From Amblyornis subalaris (taxonomy: Eukaryota > Chordata > Aves > Passeriformes > Ptilonorhynchidae): a stretch of DNA of 64,000 bases. Positions 48,251 to 61,000 of the stretch are shown piece by piece (positions within the stretch are counted from its first letter, which is position 1; every line of letters begins with the position of its first letter). The notes beneath the pieces were generated by a model that worked only from the letters and a program-made list of their open reading frames with translations, was not told the DNA's origin and did not search any database. The stretch spans positions 186,001 to 250,000 of the forward strand of contig JACAXG010000202.1 of assembly GCA_018881555.1 (NCBI GenBank), in the 5' to 3' direction. The position numbers and the translations under genes were made by a program.

Positions 48251-51200
48251 ATTAATCCTGTTCTTTTTAGTTCTTTTTAACCATCTTCTTAACATTTAGG
48301 GAAATGTCAAGGTATTCTATGCTCAATAATTTGAAGAATTGAAATTATTCGCTTTGAAAATACATAAATGGAACACTTAAGACAATTCCAAAAGTATGCG
48401 TGGCTATTATTTCTACTGAACCTAATCACTGAATACTTGCTCACCTGGAAAGCAAGTTCAGTTCCCTTTCCACACCTATTCCCCTTTTTTCTTTAAGAAA
48501 GGAAATTGGAGTCCTCAAATTCATCAAAATGTATTCATTGCCCTACTTCTGTACGTCTAATTAATTTCCACAGACGATTTTTTTTCCTCATAATTTTACC
48601 TAAAAACCCAAATACTGAGGAGAAAGCATTCAGTGGATCTTTTCACAATCCTGTCTGAGGGTGCTGCTGTCTGGTGGATCTCTAAGCCCCTGCCCTGTGC
48701 TCTCCTGGGCACAGCCTGGTTGCCTGAGCCCATGGTGGAGCATGTGCTGAGGTGCTTCCCCGAGCTACTGCCAGGCGTCTGCCGTGCTCCTGCCACTGCT
48801 CACTGGCCAAGTTCAGAGTGTCAGGGAATAATTTAGTGGCCAGTGGACCTCTGGGCTCGGCGGGCTGTCCTACTGTCAGCCTAGGATGGTTCCCAGCCGG
48901 CCGCTCACTCCACTGCTCCGGGAGCTCCGTGTCTGGCCGCCCCTCTGAGCCAGGGCACTTCCAGCCCCAGTGCGGGATGGGTCCCAGCCAGGGGAGGGGA
49001 TCCTGAGGGGACCGAGGCTCCGGCACCCCTTGTTCTGGGCCGTGGCTGATGCTCCTGCCCCTCTCCAAGAGGCCTCAGGGCACTGTGACCTCCCCATGGC
49101 CGGGCCTTTCTCCTCAGCCCCCTCACGTTCCTGATCGGGGAGAATGGCCACACGTGCCAGAAAAATAAATGGCCTGCTTGTACTTTTGGAGAAATGCCTC
49201 TCCCTGCAGCCCAAAAGAGGGGAACAGCAGCGCTGTGGCCATGCCCACCCCGTGTGTCACCCGTGCTGCTGTGGCACAAATGGGGGGGACCTGCTGCCCC
49301 AGGACCTCACAGGCCCTGCCAGTGCCCTCCCTGGGCCTGGCGACACCGGCACAGCCAGCGCTGCTCCATGGCACATCATCCCATCCCAGCCTCCTCCCTG
49401 AAAAATCTTTATTGCAGCTTTGGGCTTGTTGTTTAAAGAATTGCTAGCTTGACAGAAAGTAGGGGAAAAAAAAAAAGAAATTCAAATCGAGGATCTGTCT
49501 TATTCATATCCAATTGCAAACAACAAACACTGTGGAAACACTACCCAAGCAGAACAGAGATTTATTTTCAAGCATGTGAGGAGTTTAAGGTCATTTACTT
49601 AAAATTACATTCAAGAAACAACAGTGATGCTTCTGCATTACTCTCTCCCTTTAATGCCATTCTGCATTTAATCTGTCTTACTGTTCAATAGAAATAGCTT
49701 ACTCCCACGTCTGAGGAAAGGATTGGGCTGGAGCCTGCATCTCAAACACCCTCCTGTCACCGGCAGGGAATGCCAATTTTAGATCTCCCATTCCAAAGAA
49801 AGGTCAGTCACTATTCCAAACAATAGAAGGAGAAAACGATCAGTCCACTTTACCCCTTCTCCAGCTTCTAAACGGAAAAAAAAATACAAACCAGTCATCA
49901 GTGCCAAGGTAAGTGCCAATATTTGAATATACTTACACAGAATCAACAGACTCTGGCAATAAGGTTTTTTTTCCTCAAGATGTGATCATACATTTCTGAC
50001 AACAGCACAGCAGTGTTGTGAAAGGACATCAGATAAGAAATACAGCAGGTTGAAATCTGCATTTCACGTTCCTCACGACATTTTTTAGAAGAAAACTTTC
50101 TCCAGAAAATAAGAATAATAAAAACCCAAGAACAGAGTATTAACACCAAGCATATGCTCAGCTTTGAATTTATATGGATTCATCCGGGAGGTTGTGGGGA
50201 AGTATCCTTCGGAGTCTGGTAACTGGAAAAGACAAGCTACTCAGAAGCTGCATTCCCAAGGTTTTTCCCCTGTATTTTCAGTTCCTGAGCTCTCTGGGAG
50301 CCCATGGAGAGCCCTTCAGCCCAGCCAGTGAAGGTGGCTGGCCGAAGGGGTTCCATGGGTACTGCTGGGAATTCACAGGGAAGATTNACGGGCAATTTTT
50401 GCTTGAAGGTGCCCAAGGTTTGCAGGCAGCTGCAGCTGAGGTCATGAACTGGCCAGTGGGAGATCTCCAGCACCTCCACAGCCACTTTTTGTTTCCCTTC
50501 ATTGAAACCTTCCTAATCAAGCTTTCAAACTTTTTATTTGAGGTCTTAGCATTTTTTTTTAAACTTTCTGCTGGCACCCTCTAAGATTTCAGCACAGATG
50601 ATCGTGAAATTACCCATCACTTACCTCCTTGCAGAAGAGGCACAATGTGGTTCCATGGCCACTGGCAACGAAAAGTCAGTCTGAATTATCATCAGCAGTG
50701 GGTTTTGAGTGGCAGTGAGAGGAGGATGTGGTGGAAATGCTCTATCATTGTGGTTTGAGCTGAGAGTGTGTGGACACAAGCCTTGCCAGACACAGAACAG
50801 AGCTCATTATTCAACATTTAAATACTCCATATGAGAAATAAGAATACAAGAAATAAATCCATCACAGCTGTATTTATGGTGGTATTTAACACTTTTTGTA
50901 TACTCATAAAGGAGCTTAATAAACCTGAAGACAAAGAAAGAAAAGTTCCATTTTGGGTAACTTAGATATAATTTGGCAGGTTTAGGGTCAGAAAAGGGGA
51001 AAAATTAAAAGCACAGGCTGCTCTGCCTGAAGTTTTGCATAAGATGAATTTTGTTTTGCAGTATGAAATCAAATCAACACATCACATCCTTATCACTTGG
51101 GGCTTGAAATGCAATGAGTGTCCCTGGAGCCCCTTCCATGCCACCTGCCACGGAGGAAACATCCCCCTCGTGGCTCCAGGCTCCAGGCCAGGTGAGGTAA

Positions 51201-54200
51201 AGCAGCACTAAAAGATTCCTTTCTGGTAGGATGGTGTGAATATATAATTATATAAACTAACCTGAGAATGCCATTGAACACAGTGGCTGAGGACACCTCT
51301 ATGGCAAACATCAGCTCTGCTGGACAGTGAGCGACCTTCACTGGGAAAACACTGCCCTCGTCACTTCAGGGATCCAGTGCTCGTTAATCAGATGCCTTTT
51401 CCCCTTCAGTTCGTATACAGAGCTCAGTCAGTGAAGATGCAGCTTCTTCATGTGTGTTATTCAAAGAGATTACTCCTCTGAGTATGAGAGAGAATGAAAA
51501 CAGGATTGTTGCAGGGAAATTTTGAGTGTTTGGGAAGATATTTAAATTCTGGTCAAGATCTGGTTCTTCTTAAATGTGTATCCTCCTTGTTTCTACAGTG
51601 TGTTCTGGCAATTGTCTTTATCCTTTCCTTTATAATATTTTTAAAAATCCGTTGGTTTGGGGTTTTTTTCCACTTATTTAGGCATGAATAGCCACTCAAG
51701 ATATTAGACACCTTAGCATGTAGGGAGTTGTGATGGTGGTTTTATATGCAATCCTGGTATATTCAGTATAGAAAAAAAATTTAGTTTCACCTATCATTTT
51801 GTAAATAAAGAGAGTTAAGCAGCAAAGAAATAGAAAGGATCCATTTCTACTTAAAATCTCCTTTAGTCTGGGATCCAGGTCAGCAAATCAGCCTGGGTAC
51901 AGCGTGTAGGGGTGACACCACCCACTCTGTCCCAGGAACATCTCACCTGCTAGAGCTGAGCAGTCTGGGCACTGCCTCGGTGGCAAATTACAGCAGAATT
52001 TAGCTCTGGATAGACTCCACAAAGCAAATTTATTCAAACCATTTCATATTGAAAAGCCTGATTACCATTTACCATATGATGCCTTCCTATCACTTCAGCA
52101 GCATCAAAAGGCTTTATTGTAGATGAGATCAAATAAATATAGCAAAACCATGAAAAAAAGAACAGAGTCATATCCTGACTGATAGCATGCTCCTACAGAC
52201 TATTGCCACCAGCTGAGAGTATGTGCCAATATTTTTATGAGCCATCATTACCAAACATAACTGAGGCAGGCTGCAAGAAAACAGCAATCCAGGAGCGGCG
52301 TTTAAGAAAGCCCTGGGAAAGGAAAAGAACAGGAGAGGAGAGCTGCTGAGCTGAATCAGCATGTGGGCTGTAGCTGGAACAAAAGGATTCTTCAGTTCAT
52401 GCCAAAAATACTCATCAGTGCTGCTGCTTTTTTAAGCTTAACATTCCTAGGTGACTTGTCTTGCTTCTGAACACTCTTGTGGGAAGCTGGTTCAGGTATG
52501 GGTGGCTGTCAGAGCCCTCACTCTCTGCTCACTTCGAGGGTTTACCTGGGAGAGGAGCTGACTCCTCAGTGAGCAGGGCAAGGTGGTGCCCTCTGAGCCT
52601 GTGTCCTGCCTCAGGACCTCCTCCAGGCTCTTCTCCAAGGGACTCCTTGCTTCTAAATGTGCTCTGGCCCTTCCTCTTCCTTCTCAGTGCTGGCAGGTCC
52701 TCGAAGACAGCTCAGCAAAGATCAGCATCTGCTGAAGATTCCAGTTGCAGAGGTATCTTCCATCTCAGTGGGGTATGACTACAATCTTTAGGTGACTCAT
52801 TACACAACATTAAATATGATTAAAATGACTGAAAAACCCACAAGTGATCAAAAGAGCGTTTTCCTTGTTGCACAATTAGGCTGAAGGCTCATTATTTTAG
52901 GGAGCCGCTGAGTCCAGAAATGTAAAAGGCTTCAGAAAAGACCACACATATGTATCGCTAAAAAGGGGGAAATTAAATCATCAAACTGAAGAAATGCAAA
53001 GAATCTTTTCAAGTTTCAGGTGAATTTTGCCAGGGGGGCAAAGGTGACACTTACCTACCCCAGCAGGACGGGTGACAGCTGAAGAAATGGGTCTGATTTC
53101 CAAACTGTGCCGCTGCCTCTGCACATCCTATGTGACATCTTGTAGGTGATTTCTGGGAGCAGTGATCCTCCTCCTGGATAACAAGCCACGTGTGTTTGTG
53201 TTCAGCTTAGCTGTGGTAAGCAGGCCTTAGTTGTAAAGCTAGGGGTAAGCTTGCATTTTTCAGCACTTCAAAGAACGTCACCAAAACAGTCTTTGAGAAC
53301 CTGAACATGTTTGTTATCTTGCTAATCCTAAAGCAAAGAGATCTAAGGAGCCAGCAAGCTGAACAATGCAAAAAAAAAAAAAATACAGTGTATACACTTG
53401 CAAAAATCAAGGTGTCCTTTTATTCTTCATCTAGAAAACCTTTTACTTTTTGCATCTGAGCAAATTAATAACAATAAAACTACAATTTTGGCCTCAAAAT
53501 GTATTTGCTTTTAAGAAATGAAACCAGCTTTTTAGTTAAATAACACTGTTCCCCCGGAACAGGCACAGTCTTTGGTGCTGAAATGACATTTATATGAAGC
53601 ATTTCCTCATTTAAGGGCATTTAATTACCTCAGGAGAATGAAACATAAAATTTAATATATCCATACAGAAAAGTTGAGGGAAAATAATGTCCTTTAGTTC
53701 ATGGCTTGGCTGATTATGGGTCAGTAGCGAATTAGATTGGGCTTTAATTCTTCCCTAACGTGAAAAGGATTCAATCAGTTACACCACGAGCTGATATTAT
53801 TAATTCAATCATGGCTTAAAAGAAACCAGCCCTAAAGGGAGATGCCAAAGTGAATTCTTCATGTAGTAACAAAGGAAGCCAGAAGACTCCACAGTGAGTC
53901 ACGTCTGCTCTGAGAACAAGCCTGACGTTTCATAAGACCCCAAAGAAGTCTGCTGTGAATTTCCCATATCTATTTGTACCTTCAACACTTGCTAACGGCT
54001 CCAAAGGCATTCAGAGCATCACTAAAGGGAGGTATTAGATTGGATATGACACTAACTTACAAACTTCAATGGGGAAAGTATAAAATAGTGAATTATTTCA
54101 TAATGTAGCCACCTCTCAGGCCTTTAGGTACTTTTCCATATAAAAGGCAAAAAAAAATGTGAAAAGCTTCAAGGAAACATTTACGTTTTCCTAATCAAAG

Positions 54201-57169
54201 CATAAAATTAATCTATGAAACAAATTACTGCATAGCAAAGTAGTGATCTTTTCAGAAAAAAAAATTAAAGGCTCTGAAAAGAAAAATTTAGGTTTTCTGT
54301 GCCTCCCTCTGCCCTGAAAACTGTTGGGTTTTTTGAGCCCAGTCCCACTAGTAATGTGCAAGAGTGCAGCACACCCCCAGCCACAGCAGTTCTCAGGCTG
54401 GCACTCCTCCCGCCAGCGTCCCCTTTTCCCACTGCAGCACTTCCCAAATCCAATCAATCCATGGAGGCTGTAATGAGGCGATCGCAGCAATACCAGGCAG
54501 CTGCAGACAAGAGGCCTGGGAGGGCTGTGGAGGGGACAAGTGCCCACCCTCCTGTCCCCGGGGGGCAGGAAACCTTGGGAATGCCAGGGACTCGTTAACC
54601 CACTTGTACCATACCAGGGCTTGAAACTGCCACATCCTGATTGATGGGTGAGGTGGTTTAGGTCAGAGTAGAGGTTTCTAAAGTGTTCTTGTAGTCAATT
54701 ATTTTCCTCCTCCTGCTGAGTTCCGTTGAGCTGGACTCAAAGCATTAGTAGAGCAGGACTTTCATCATCAAAAGAGATGAAAATTCATACCAATAGAAGT
54801 TTCTGATCAGCATTTGCTCTTCAAATATGAGCAAGAATGCTTTATTGCATAATACTAAAGCAATAGCAATGGCCAAGGTGCATAAACCTTTCCCAGGCAT
54901 TCCTTTAGGATGCCATGCACAAACTGTCAGCAGCTGCTCCATAATGATCTCAGGATCCCAGGAGGGCACGGCCTCCTGCTCCAAGTCGGTATTTCAGAAT
55001 GAGGAAGGCATTTGCTGTTTATCTGTATTTATATTGTGAAACGGTTTATGACTAGATTACAAAATTAATGAATTGGTTATAATGTGGGTCCCAGAGCCTT
55101 TGAGAGTAATGGTCAGACTTCTGCTGACCTGAACTGAAAAAGCTCCAGGTTTTGAGACGCTGCTGCAGGATCTGCAGAGCACAGCCTAAAAATGTGTACG
55201 AAAGGATTACCAAGTATTTGTGTTTCATTTTAAAATGTGTGGAAAATAACTTTATTGCAGAGTCAGCAAATGTATGTGTGCAACGTGACTGTTCTAAAAT
55301 CAAGGTTAACGTACATTTAGGAGATTTTTTACAAGCTCCATACAGGCACAGATTTCTCCACTGTGCAAAGGTTATGGTTCCTTTGCTGGATCCGTTTCTT
55401 GTTGATTCAGGATTTAAAACATATCCAGGAGTATTTTTTCCCATTCTTGACTCAAGTCTTGTTCATACACGAAACTTAAAGACATAATTTTAAATATTTT
55501 TTTATTAGCTATATTTATTAGCTATATTTATATATCAGCTAATCTTCATATTTTGAACAGAGTCTGACCTATTTCCTCTCAAAGACACAGAAAGCTTTCC
55601 CCTTGGCTTCCAGCAATTCCAGACACTTATCCTTTTGTTTCCAGTACTAATTTTTCTGCAACAGGATGGATCCCCATTCAGGATAGCTAAATGTGCTGTA
55701 TATTTGTTAAGTACTTCTTTGAAATAAAATATGATTTATTTTCCCTCTTTAATTTATAAAATGTAAAATGGCAAAGCTCCTAACTTGCCTTACCTGCTGA
55801 GCCACTGAAAGAGATCAGAGCATAAATATCTATGACATCCACATTATTACCAAATACATTCATTAACAACAATGCTATCACAGCGAATACCAAATGAATT
55901 GACAGTGACAGGGCAATAAATTAAAGTGTTTATACCTTTTTCTCAGCTTACAAATACCAGAGTTGTTCCTGGCCTTTGATGTAACCCTTGATGATCAGTG
56001 GTAAATCAAATATGATACTGTTAGTGTACAGTGCCACAACCAAGACCTTTTCACCCTGAAGATGTAACAGATAAGAATTGCTTTGTGGATTATGTTAATT
56101 ATCATCCATACTTTATGAAGGATTAATGTCAGTAGGAAATAAGCTTGTTTCCATTGAAAACTTCCCAGTTTATTCTTGCCATCTGTGTGATGCTGAGTTT
56201 ACACGATGTAAGTTGTCTGTTTAGAAACTCACCACTGTCTCCTGGTTCTTGGGCCGTCCTACCATGGATCTGCCACGAAATATCCCTGGGCTCTTGGGTT
56301 CTCAAGCAGGTTCCAATGCACTGCAGAACCCTTGGAGGAGGGATTTGGAGGCAAAACAGGAACCAGTTTCCAGCTTTTATGCATTTTGTGCATTTAACCT
56401 TGTAGAGGAAAATTAATTGTGTATACCAGTCAGGTTTCAGGCTTCATCCTTTTTGTTAGTTGAACTTACTGTCTTGCTCTGGGTCAGTGAGGAATTATTT
56501 TTCAAAAGGAGCAGATCTCAGACTTTCTATGATAGAAAATCCTGAAACAGAGGTGCTAACCCCTATTTAGAAGATCTGAGATCCTGAAAATAGGCTCTCT
56601 TCCCTTCATTAGCTGCCACGGACCTTGAAAGAAGCCCATAGACAGAGCAAACAGCAGAGCTTGGGCTGATGAAGCTTTCCAGACACTGGACAAAAACAAT
56701 AAGCAACAAATCTTGGCTAACAATAACCATGAGACCAACAGTGAAATATGTAGGTGTGGGAGGCGTTTCAGGTCAGTGAGAGGGCAGAAACTGGGTAATT
56801 TCTTTCATGTTGGACCAAGGTAATGGGTTCTGTACCAAATACATGGGTGCAAAAGCATCACAACACTGTGGCACTTATTCCTGTATAAGAACAAAATGCA
56901 TCTCTCTCTTCAGAGGAGAGAATTTTTACAGCTTTACAGGATCACTTTGGGTCTAGTTCATGCTTTATGTACAGTTTTGGCTCAGTTTTACCTCTTTCCC
57001 TAGGTAGCTGGCTTGGCCCAAGAAATAAAATGTTCAGCGACTGATCATCCAACCTGTGTTTTAATTCCTGCCCTCGGTGGACTGTAGATCTAAGCAGCTG
57101 GTGATCCGCAGAATTCTCCTGTAAATGTTTAAAAGTGTTTGCCAAGGCCAGCTCAAACTTCCCCGGGTG
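48251..57169. other. Long non-coding stretch with candidate regulatory block
   Basis: No gene was recognised in almost 9 kb. Frames of up to 136 codons occur in GC-richer parts (48680-49400, 50174-50584, 54191-54635) and overlap one another in several frames. The segment at about 53570-53830 is AT-rich and simple-repeat-poor with several TAATTA/ATTAG-type homeodomain cores. It is the most conserved-element-like part. A 13-A run occurs near 53370. Confidence 0.55.
55501..55533. repeat. 13-bp AT tandem duplication
   Basis: TTTATTAGCTATA is repeated exactly twice (55501-55513 and 55514-55526) and followed by a partial third unit, TTTATAT. Confidence 0.85.
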
Positions 57170-57355
57170 ACTTTTTTCCCAATGCTTTCCTTTCTCTCTC
57201 TCGCTTTCGGATGTCAGCTCATGAACTGCAATAACGGCCTTTCCCTTCGCATTTATTTTTCCTCCCCGGTTTTGATTAAAAAAAAAATTTCCAGCACTCG
57301 ACGGGAAATTTCTCACAGGGAAGCTTCCTGCCATAGCCACGAATCCTTGCAGCAT
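56942..57355 (-). other. Open frame at the CpG-island edge, unidentified
   Basis: From an ATG at 57353-57355 the minus strand stays open for 137 codons to a stop at 56942-56944. The frame is also open further upstream through the island to about 57478, with no ATG there. The ATG has G at -3 and C at +4, a moderate start context. The peptide is hydrophilic and charged in its middle (ESEREKGKHWEKSHPGKFEL), with no signal peptide, membrane segment or domain that I recognise. Location beside the CpG-rich core makes a transcribed first exon possible. A random open frame in GC-rich DNA or part of a non-coding RNA is at least as likely. Confidence 0.2.
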
Positions 57356-57622
57356 CTCGGTGGCACCGAGCGCCTGCAGCCCGGAGCTGCCGCGCCTCCC
57401 CGCAGCTCCCGGGGCCCCGCAGAGCTCCCGGCCCGTGTGCTCGGCTCTGTGCTGCTGATCCGAGCCGGATGATGGCACANTTGCTCAGCTCCAGGCTGCT
57501 GGCTGCGAGGCATCGCTTACGGATGAACTGATAGCACTGATAACGTTTGAGCCCCTCTCCNTTACAGCGGCGGCTCTAATCCGCAGCAGTACGAAATACA
57601 CTGGAAAAATAAAAAAAAAAGC

Positions 57623-57640
57623 GGGGGGGGACGGGGAGGG
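57623..57640 (+). other. G-quadruplex motif in purine tract
   Basis: GGGGGGGG-AC-GGGG-A-GGG: the 8-G run can supply two G3 runs, giving four in all with very short loops. It continues into a G/A-only tract to about 57690. G4 motifs are frequent near CpG-island promoters. Confidence 0.7.
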
Positions 57641-57806
57641 AGAAAGGAATAAAGAAAAGGAGGAGGGGGGGAAAGGAGAGAGAAAATTAAAAAGTCCTTC
57701 AGTGCAATGCCATTTCAGTAGAGCAAGGTCACGGTGGGGCCAATGCTGGTTAAAGCTGAGCTGAGCTGAGGGAGCAGAGGTCCCCGGAGGGCTGATTGCA
57801 GCAGCC

Positions 57807-57872
57807 GGGCTGCTCCGAGCTCCAGGAGCTGCTCCGAGCTCCAGGGGCTGCTCCGAGCTCCAGGGGCTGCTC
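57807..57872. repeat. 19-bp tandem repeat, about 3.5 copies
   Basis: GGGCTGCTCCGAGCTCCAG, GAGCTGCTCCGAGCTCCAG and GGGCTGCTCCGAGCTCCAG lie head to tail (57807, 57826, 57845), followed by a partial GGGCTGCTC. Copies 1 and 3 are identical; copy 2 differs at one base. Each unit contains a CpG and the palindrome GAGCTC. Confidence 0.95.
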
Positions 57873-57949
57873 ACACAAGGCAAAGCCACGCTGGGGACGG
57901 GGCCAGCGCCGGGGCAGCCCCAGCGCCTTCCCCCGGGCACCCTTTACCC

Positions 57950-57982
57950 AGCCTGTATCCAGCCTGTATCCAGCCTTTATCT
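57950..57982. repeat. 11-bp tandem repeat, three copies
   Basis: AGCCTGTATCC occurs twice, followed by AGCCTTTATCT. It lies about 80 bp right of the 19-bp repeat, at the right edge of the CpG-rich region. Confidence 0.9.
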
Positions 57983-58060
57983 CCTCGGCACAGGGAGCTC
58001 CTCCTGCACCGGGGCTGCCCCACGCCCTGCGGGGAGGATGCTTTTAGAACGCGACAGTAT

Positions 58061-61000
58061 TGAAAGAACAGAAAATGTACTTAGTAAACAGAAAAGGGGG
58101 CACAAAAGATGCCGCGTTTTCGAAAGGGATATAGTGGTAAGGAACTGCAGAGGATCCTCCCTGCGGTNATAAGGCCTGGGAGAGCTGAAGAGTCCTGAAG
58201 CAGGGACCATAAATATCATTTGTGCACATTCTGCTCACCAGCACTGAACATCTGTCTCCTGCTAGCCTTACTGCACTTTGCCATTTTCTCCAATAGCTGA
58301 TGTTCTGCATTGTTTTGAGTTTTGTTTAATTTCCCTATTAAATTCAGGGCCTTGATGAAGAGGATCANAGAATATATTTTAGTAATAATTTCACAGACTT
58401 GCCACTGTTTGAACAGAAGAGGCAGGTGTAGACACTGAAATAAATTCCACTGAATTGCCATTGCAGTCCTCAGTCTGCACCAGAATCCTTTCAGCACAAG
58501 GAGTACCCAAAAACCTTTCCCTGGGAACCTCCCAGAAGTATTTTTTACAGCTAACAACCCTGCTTAGTTCTACTGAGAAAACACAAGGTTTGCTGATAAC
58601 CTCTCTTAACATGCCCATTTTCAAAATACCACAAGTAAATGATCTGGCAGAAACAATACCATAATACCAAGTGATAATCAGAAGCTGTAAAAGATTAAGG
58701 AAAGTCTTACAGGGTTCTTGTTATACATACAGACCCAAAGTGTGTTCCAAAAAGNAAAAAAGAAAAAAAGCATAGAAAAGAACTGAAATGGGGACCACAC
58801 CTGTTAGCCACAATGCCTGGGGCACCACTTCCACAACCCTTTTCTCCTGAGTCAAGAGGGAGCAGATGTGTTGGGGGTTATTTCACTGTGTCAGCGAGAA
58901 AACTCTTGCAAATTTTTAATATCTCTCCACTCCAAANAGTGGACACGGCGTACTAGGCAGATTAAAAATACTCTGTGAGCTCCTGGTCCTGCCAGGACCA
59001 CCAGGATGCAGGCAGCCCCTCTCAGAGCAGGAGCAGCCAGACCTGGCGGAGGGGTTTGTGCCTTCTGCCTCGTGTACGCAGCCTGGTACGACAGGGCCCC
59101 TCTGGCTGCAAGCAGCTGGAAAACAGGAGAGGAAGAGAGGCTATTCCAGCCGAGAAGCCTGGCTGTGGCTGCTCTCCCTTGGCAGCTCTGCTGTTCACTC
59201 TTGTTCCAATCAGGCAGCTCCCTGTTTAATGCTCTGGCTCCAGGCACTCTCTAGGTGAGTCTCTATGATGAGCAACTGGAGACAAGGTAGACATTAAAGG
59301 AGGTTTAGGAAGGAATATACTAAGTCTATCCATATTTTATATCCAGCCTAATGTGCCCATGAGCTGTTCCCTGTAGCGACACTCCATACAGAACCCCTGG
59401 CTCTCCCTGGAGGGTGTGTGCAGCAGGAACTGCANCCAAGATTTGTGGAAGCCAGTGCTGGTTTGCAGGTGCCTTCAGGCATTGCCTGATGTGCAAAAAG
59501 AAGATGAGGAAGGTGGAAGGACTCTAAGACCAGCACTGAGCTGCAGCATCACACCTTAGCTGGCCATGGAGCTCCCTCTCCTCCCAAGGTCTGGGCTATC
59601 ACTCACCGGTTTGTGTGCCATGACTTGCAGTCTGGTCCCTCCCGAGGGATGAGCTAATTTTTCTTGAGCAGGAAGCGTCTTCTGCAGCATTTAAAAGGTC
59701 TCAAACAGGAGCTAAATGTCAAAAAAAAAAAATAAATATTATGCTGGAGAAAGCAGTGGTTCCTGCGGCAAGAATCGATTGGGATCTGGGGCAGCTGGCA
59801 TTTCTGGGTCTGCATTGCAAAGCATCCTTTAAAGTCTGGGATCTCTATCCATAGAAAGTTAAATATATAGAGCTACCTATGGCCCCAGCTTCAATTCTGA
59901 GGGAAGTTACTGCCACGGGAATGCACTGCCTGCTTGAAACACGATTGAATCCACACCCCTGCTCCCTTTGCTAGGCTGAGTACTTGGCTTCCCAACTTCC
60001 ACAGATGCTGAAAAGAGAGAATGAGAAGATCTTCCTAAATCTCAATTTAGACTGACACCCCCCACCACANACACACACAGCCTCAGATTGTGTTCCTGAT
60101 GATTTATTTTTAGCTTCCAGGTTGGGAACTCCCCCAGTATTCCCAAGACTGGGTTGCCAACACTGGAAATTAAATAAATCCTTTATTTTTTCTTTTAAAA
60201 GGCATTTAACTCCAACAATATGCAGTTGCAGCTGTGAAAGACTGAACTCATTTTAAACAATATGTTTCCCAATCAGAAATGAAATTGGCAGTGCAACCCC
60301 TCCACCCCCCAGAATTACTTGGCTAAAGTAGTAGCCAGATGAACAAGCAAAAAATCACAAGAGGATTAAACCAAATATGCAGCTCAAACAGAGGAGCAGC
60401 TGAACCCTCCAGCATTTCAATACACAGCTGATTCAGCAAAACAGATAGACATTCAAATGAAGGATGTCACTGAAAGATAAACCAGGCAGCTTAATCAATA
60501 AAGTGTGCAGCCTGTCCTGGTACAGGGAAAGCAGCAGCCTAACGAGACACACCGAAAAATGAATTGGGAAGAAATTTTGCTTTTGTTGGGACTTTGAAGC
60601 CCCAGCGGGAGCCAAGTCCAGGAAAGGTAACTCATGCAGATGGGCCACTGCCTATCTTATCCCTCCATTATCCCTTCCTGGGATTAATCCCTGCAGTGTG
60701 AGGTTAGAGGAGGTCAGGAAAAAGCAGCATTTTTTCTCTCTCAATCATGCAGTTTATAGGAAACGGGATATTATTTAATTCCACATTGCAAGTTTATAAT
60801 TGTCACCTAGCTACAAGTTGTTCTATTATTGTACACGGATGTTTTATTGTCTGTGACCTATGCAGAAGTAGATTTCATTTATGAATATATTTTCACTTCA
60901 CCAAATACCTTGAAAAATGATTTGCCAAAGCAGTGCAGCAGAGAANGGTTGAAGAGAATCACATTCTCCTGCTCACATCCTCCTCACAAGAGTCTCCTCA

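Larger units (their letters stand above)
57170..58060. promoter_or_regulatory. CpG-island-like segment, candidate promoter
   Basis: The strongest CpG cluster in the window: roughly 45 CpG counted by eye over about 900 bp, densest at 57360-57480 (CCGGAGCTGCCGCGCCTCCC). Flanking kilobases are CpG-poor. The island is interrupted by an A run and a purine-rich tract at 57600-57690. CpG islands usually mark promoters or developmental regulatory regions in vertebrates, so this is the best candidate transcription start in the window. The direction is not determined. No TATA-box or Kozak-plus-family evidence fixes a gene. Confidence 0.55.
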
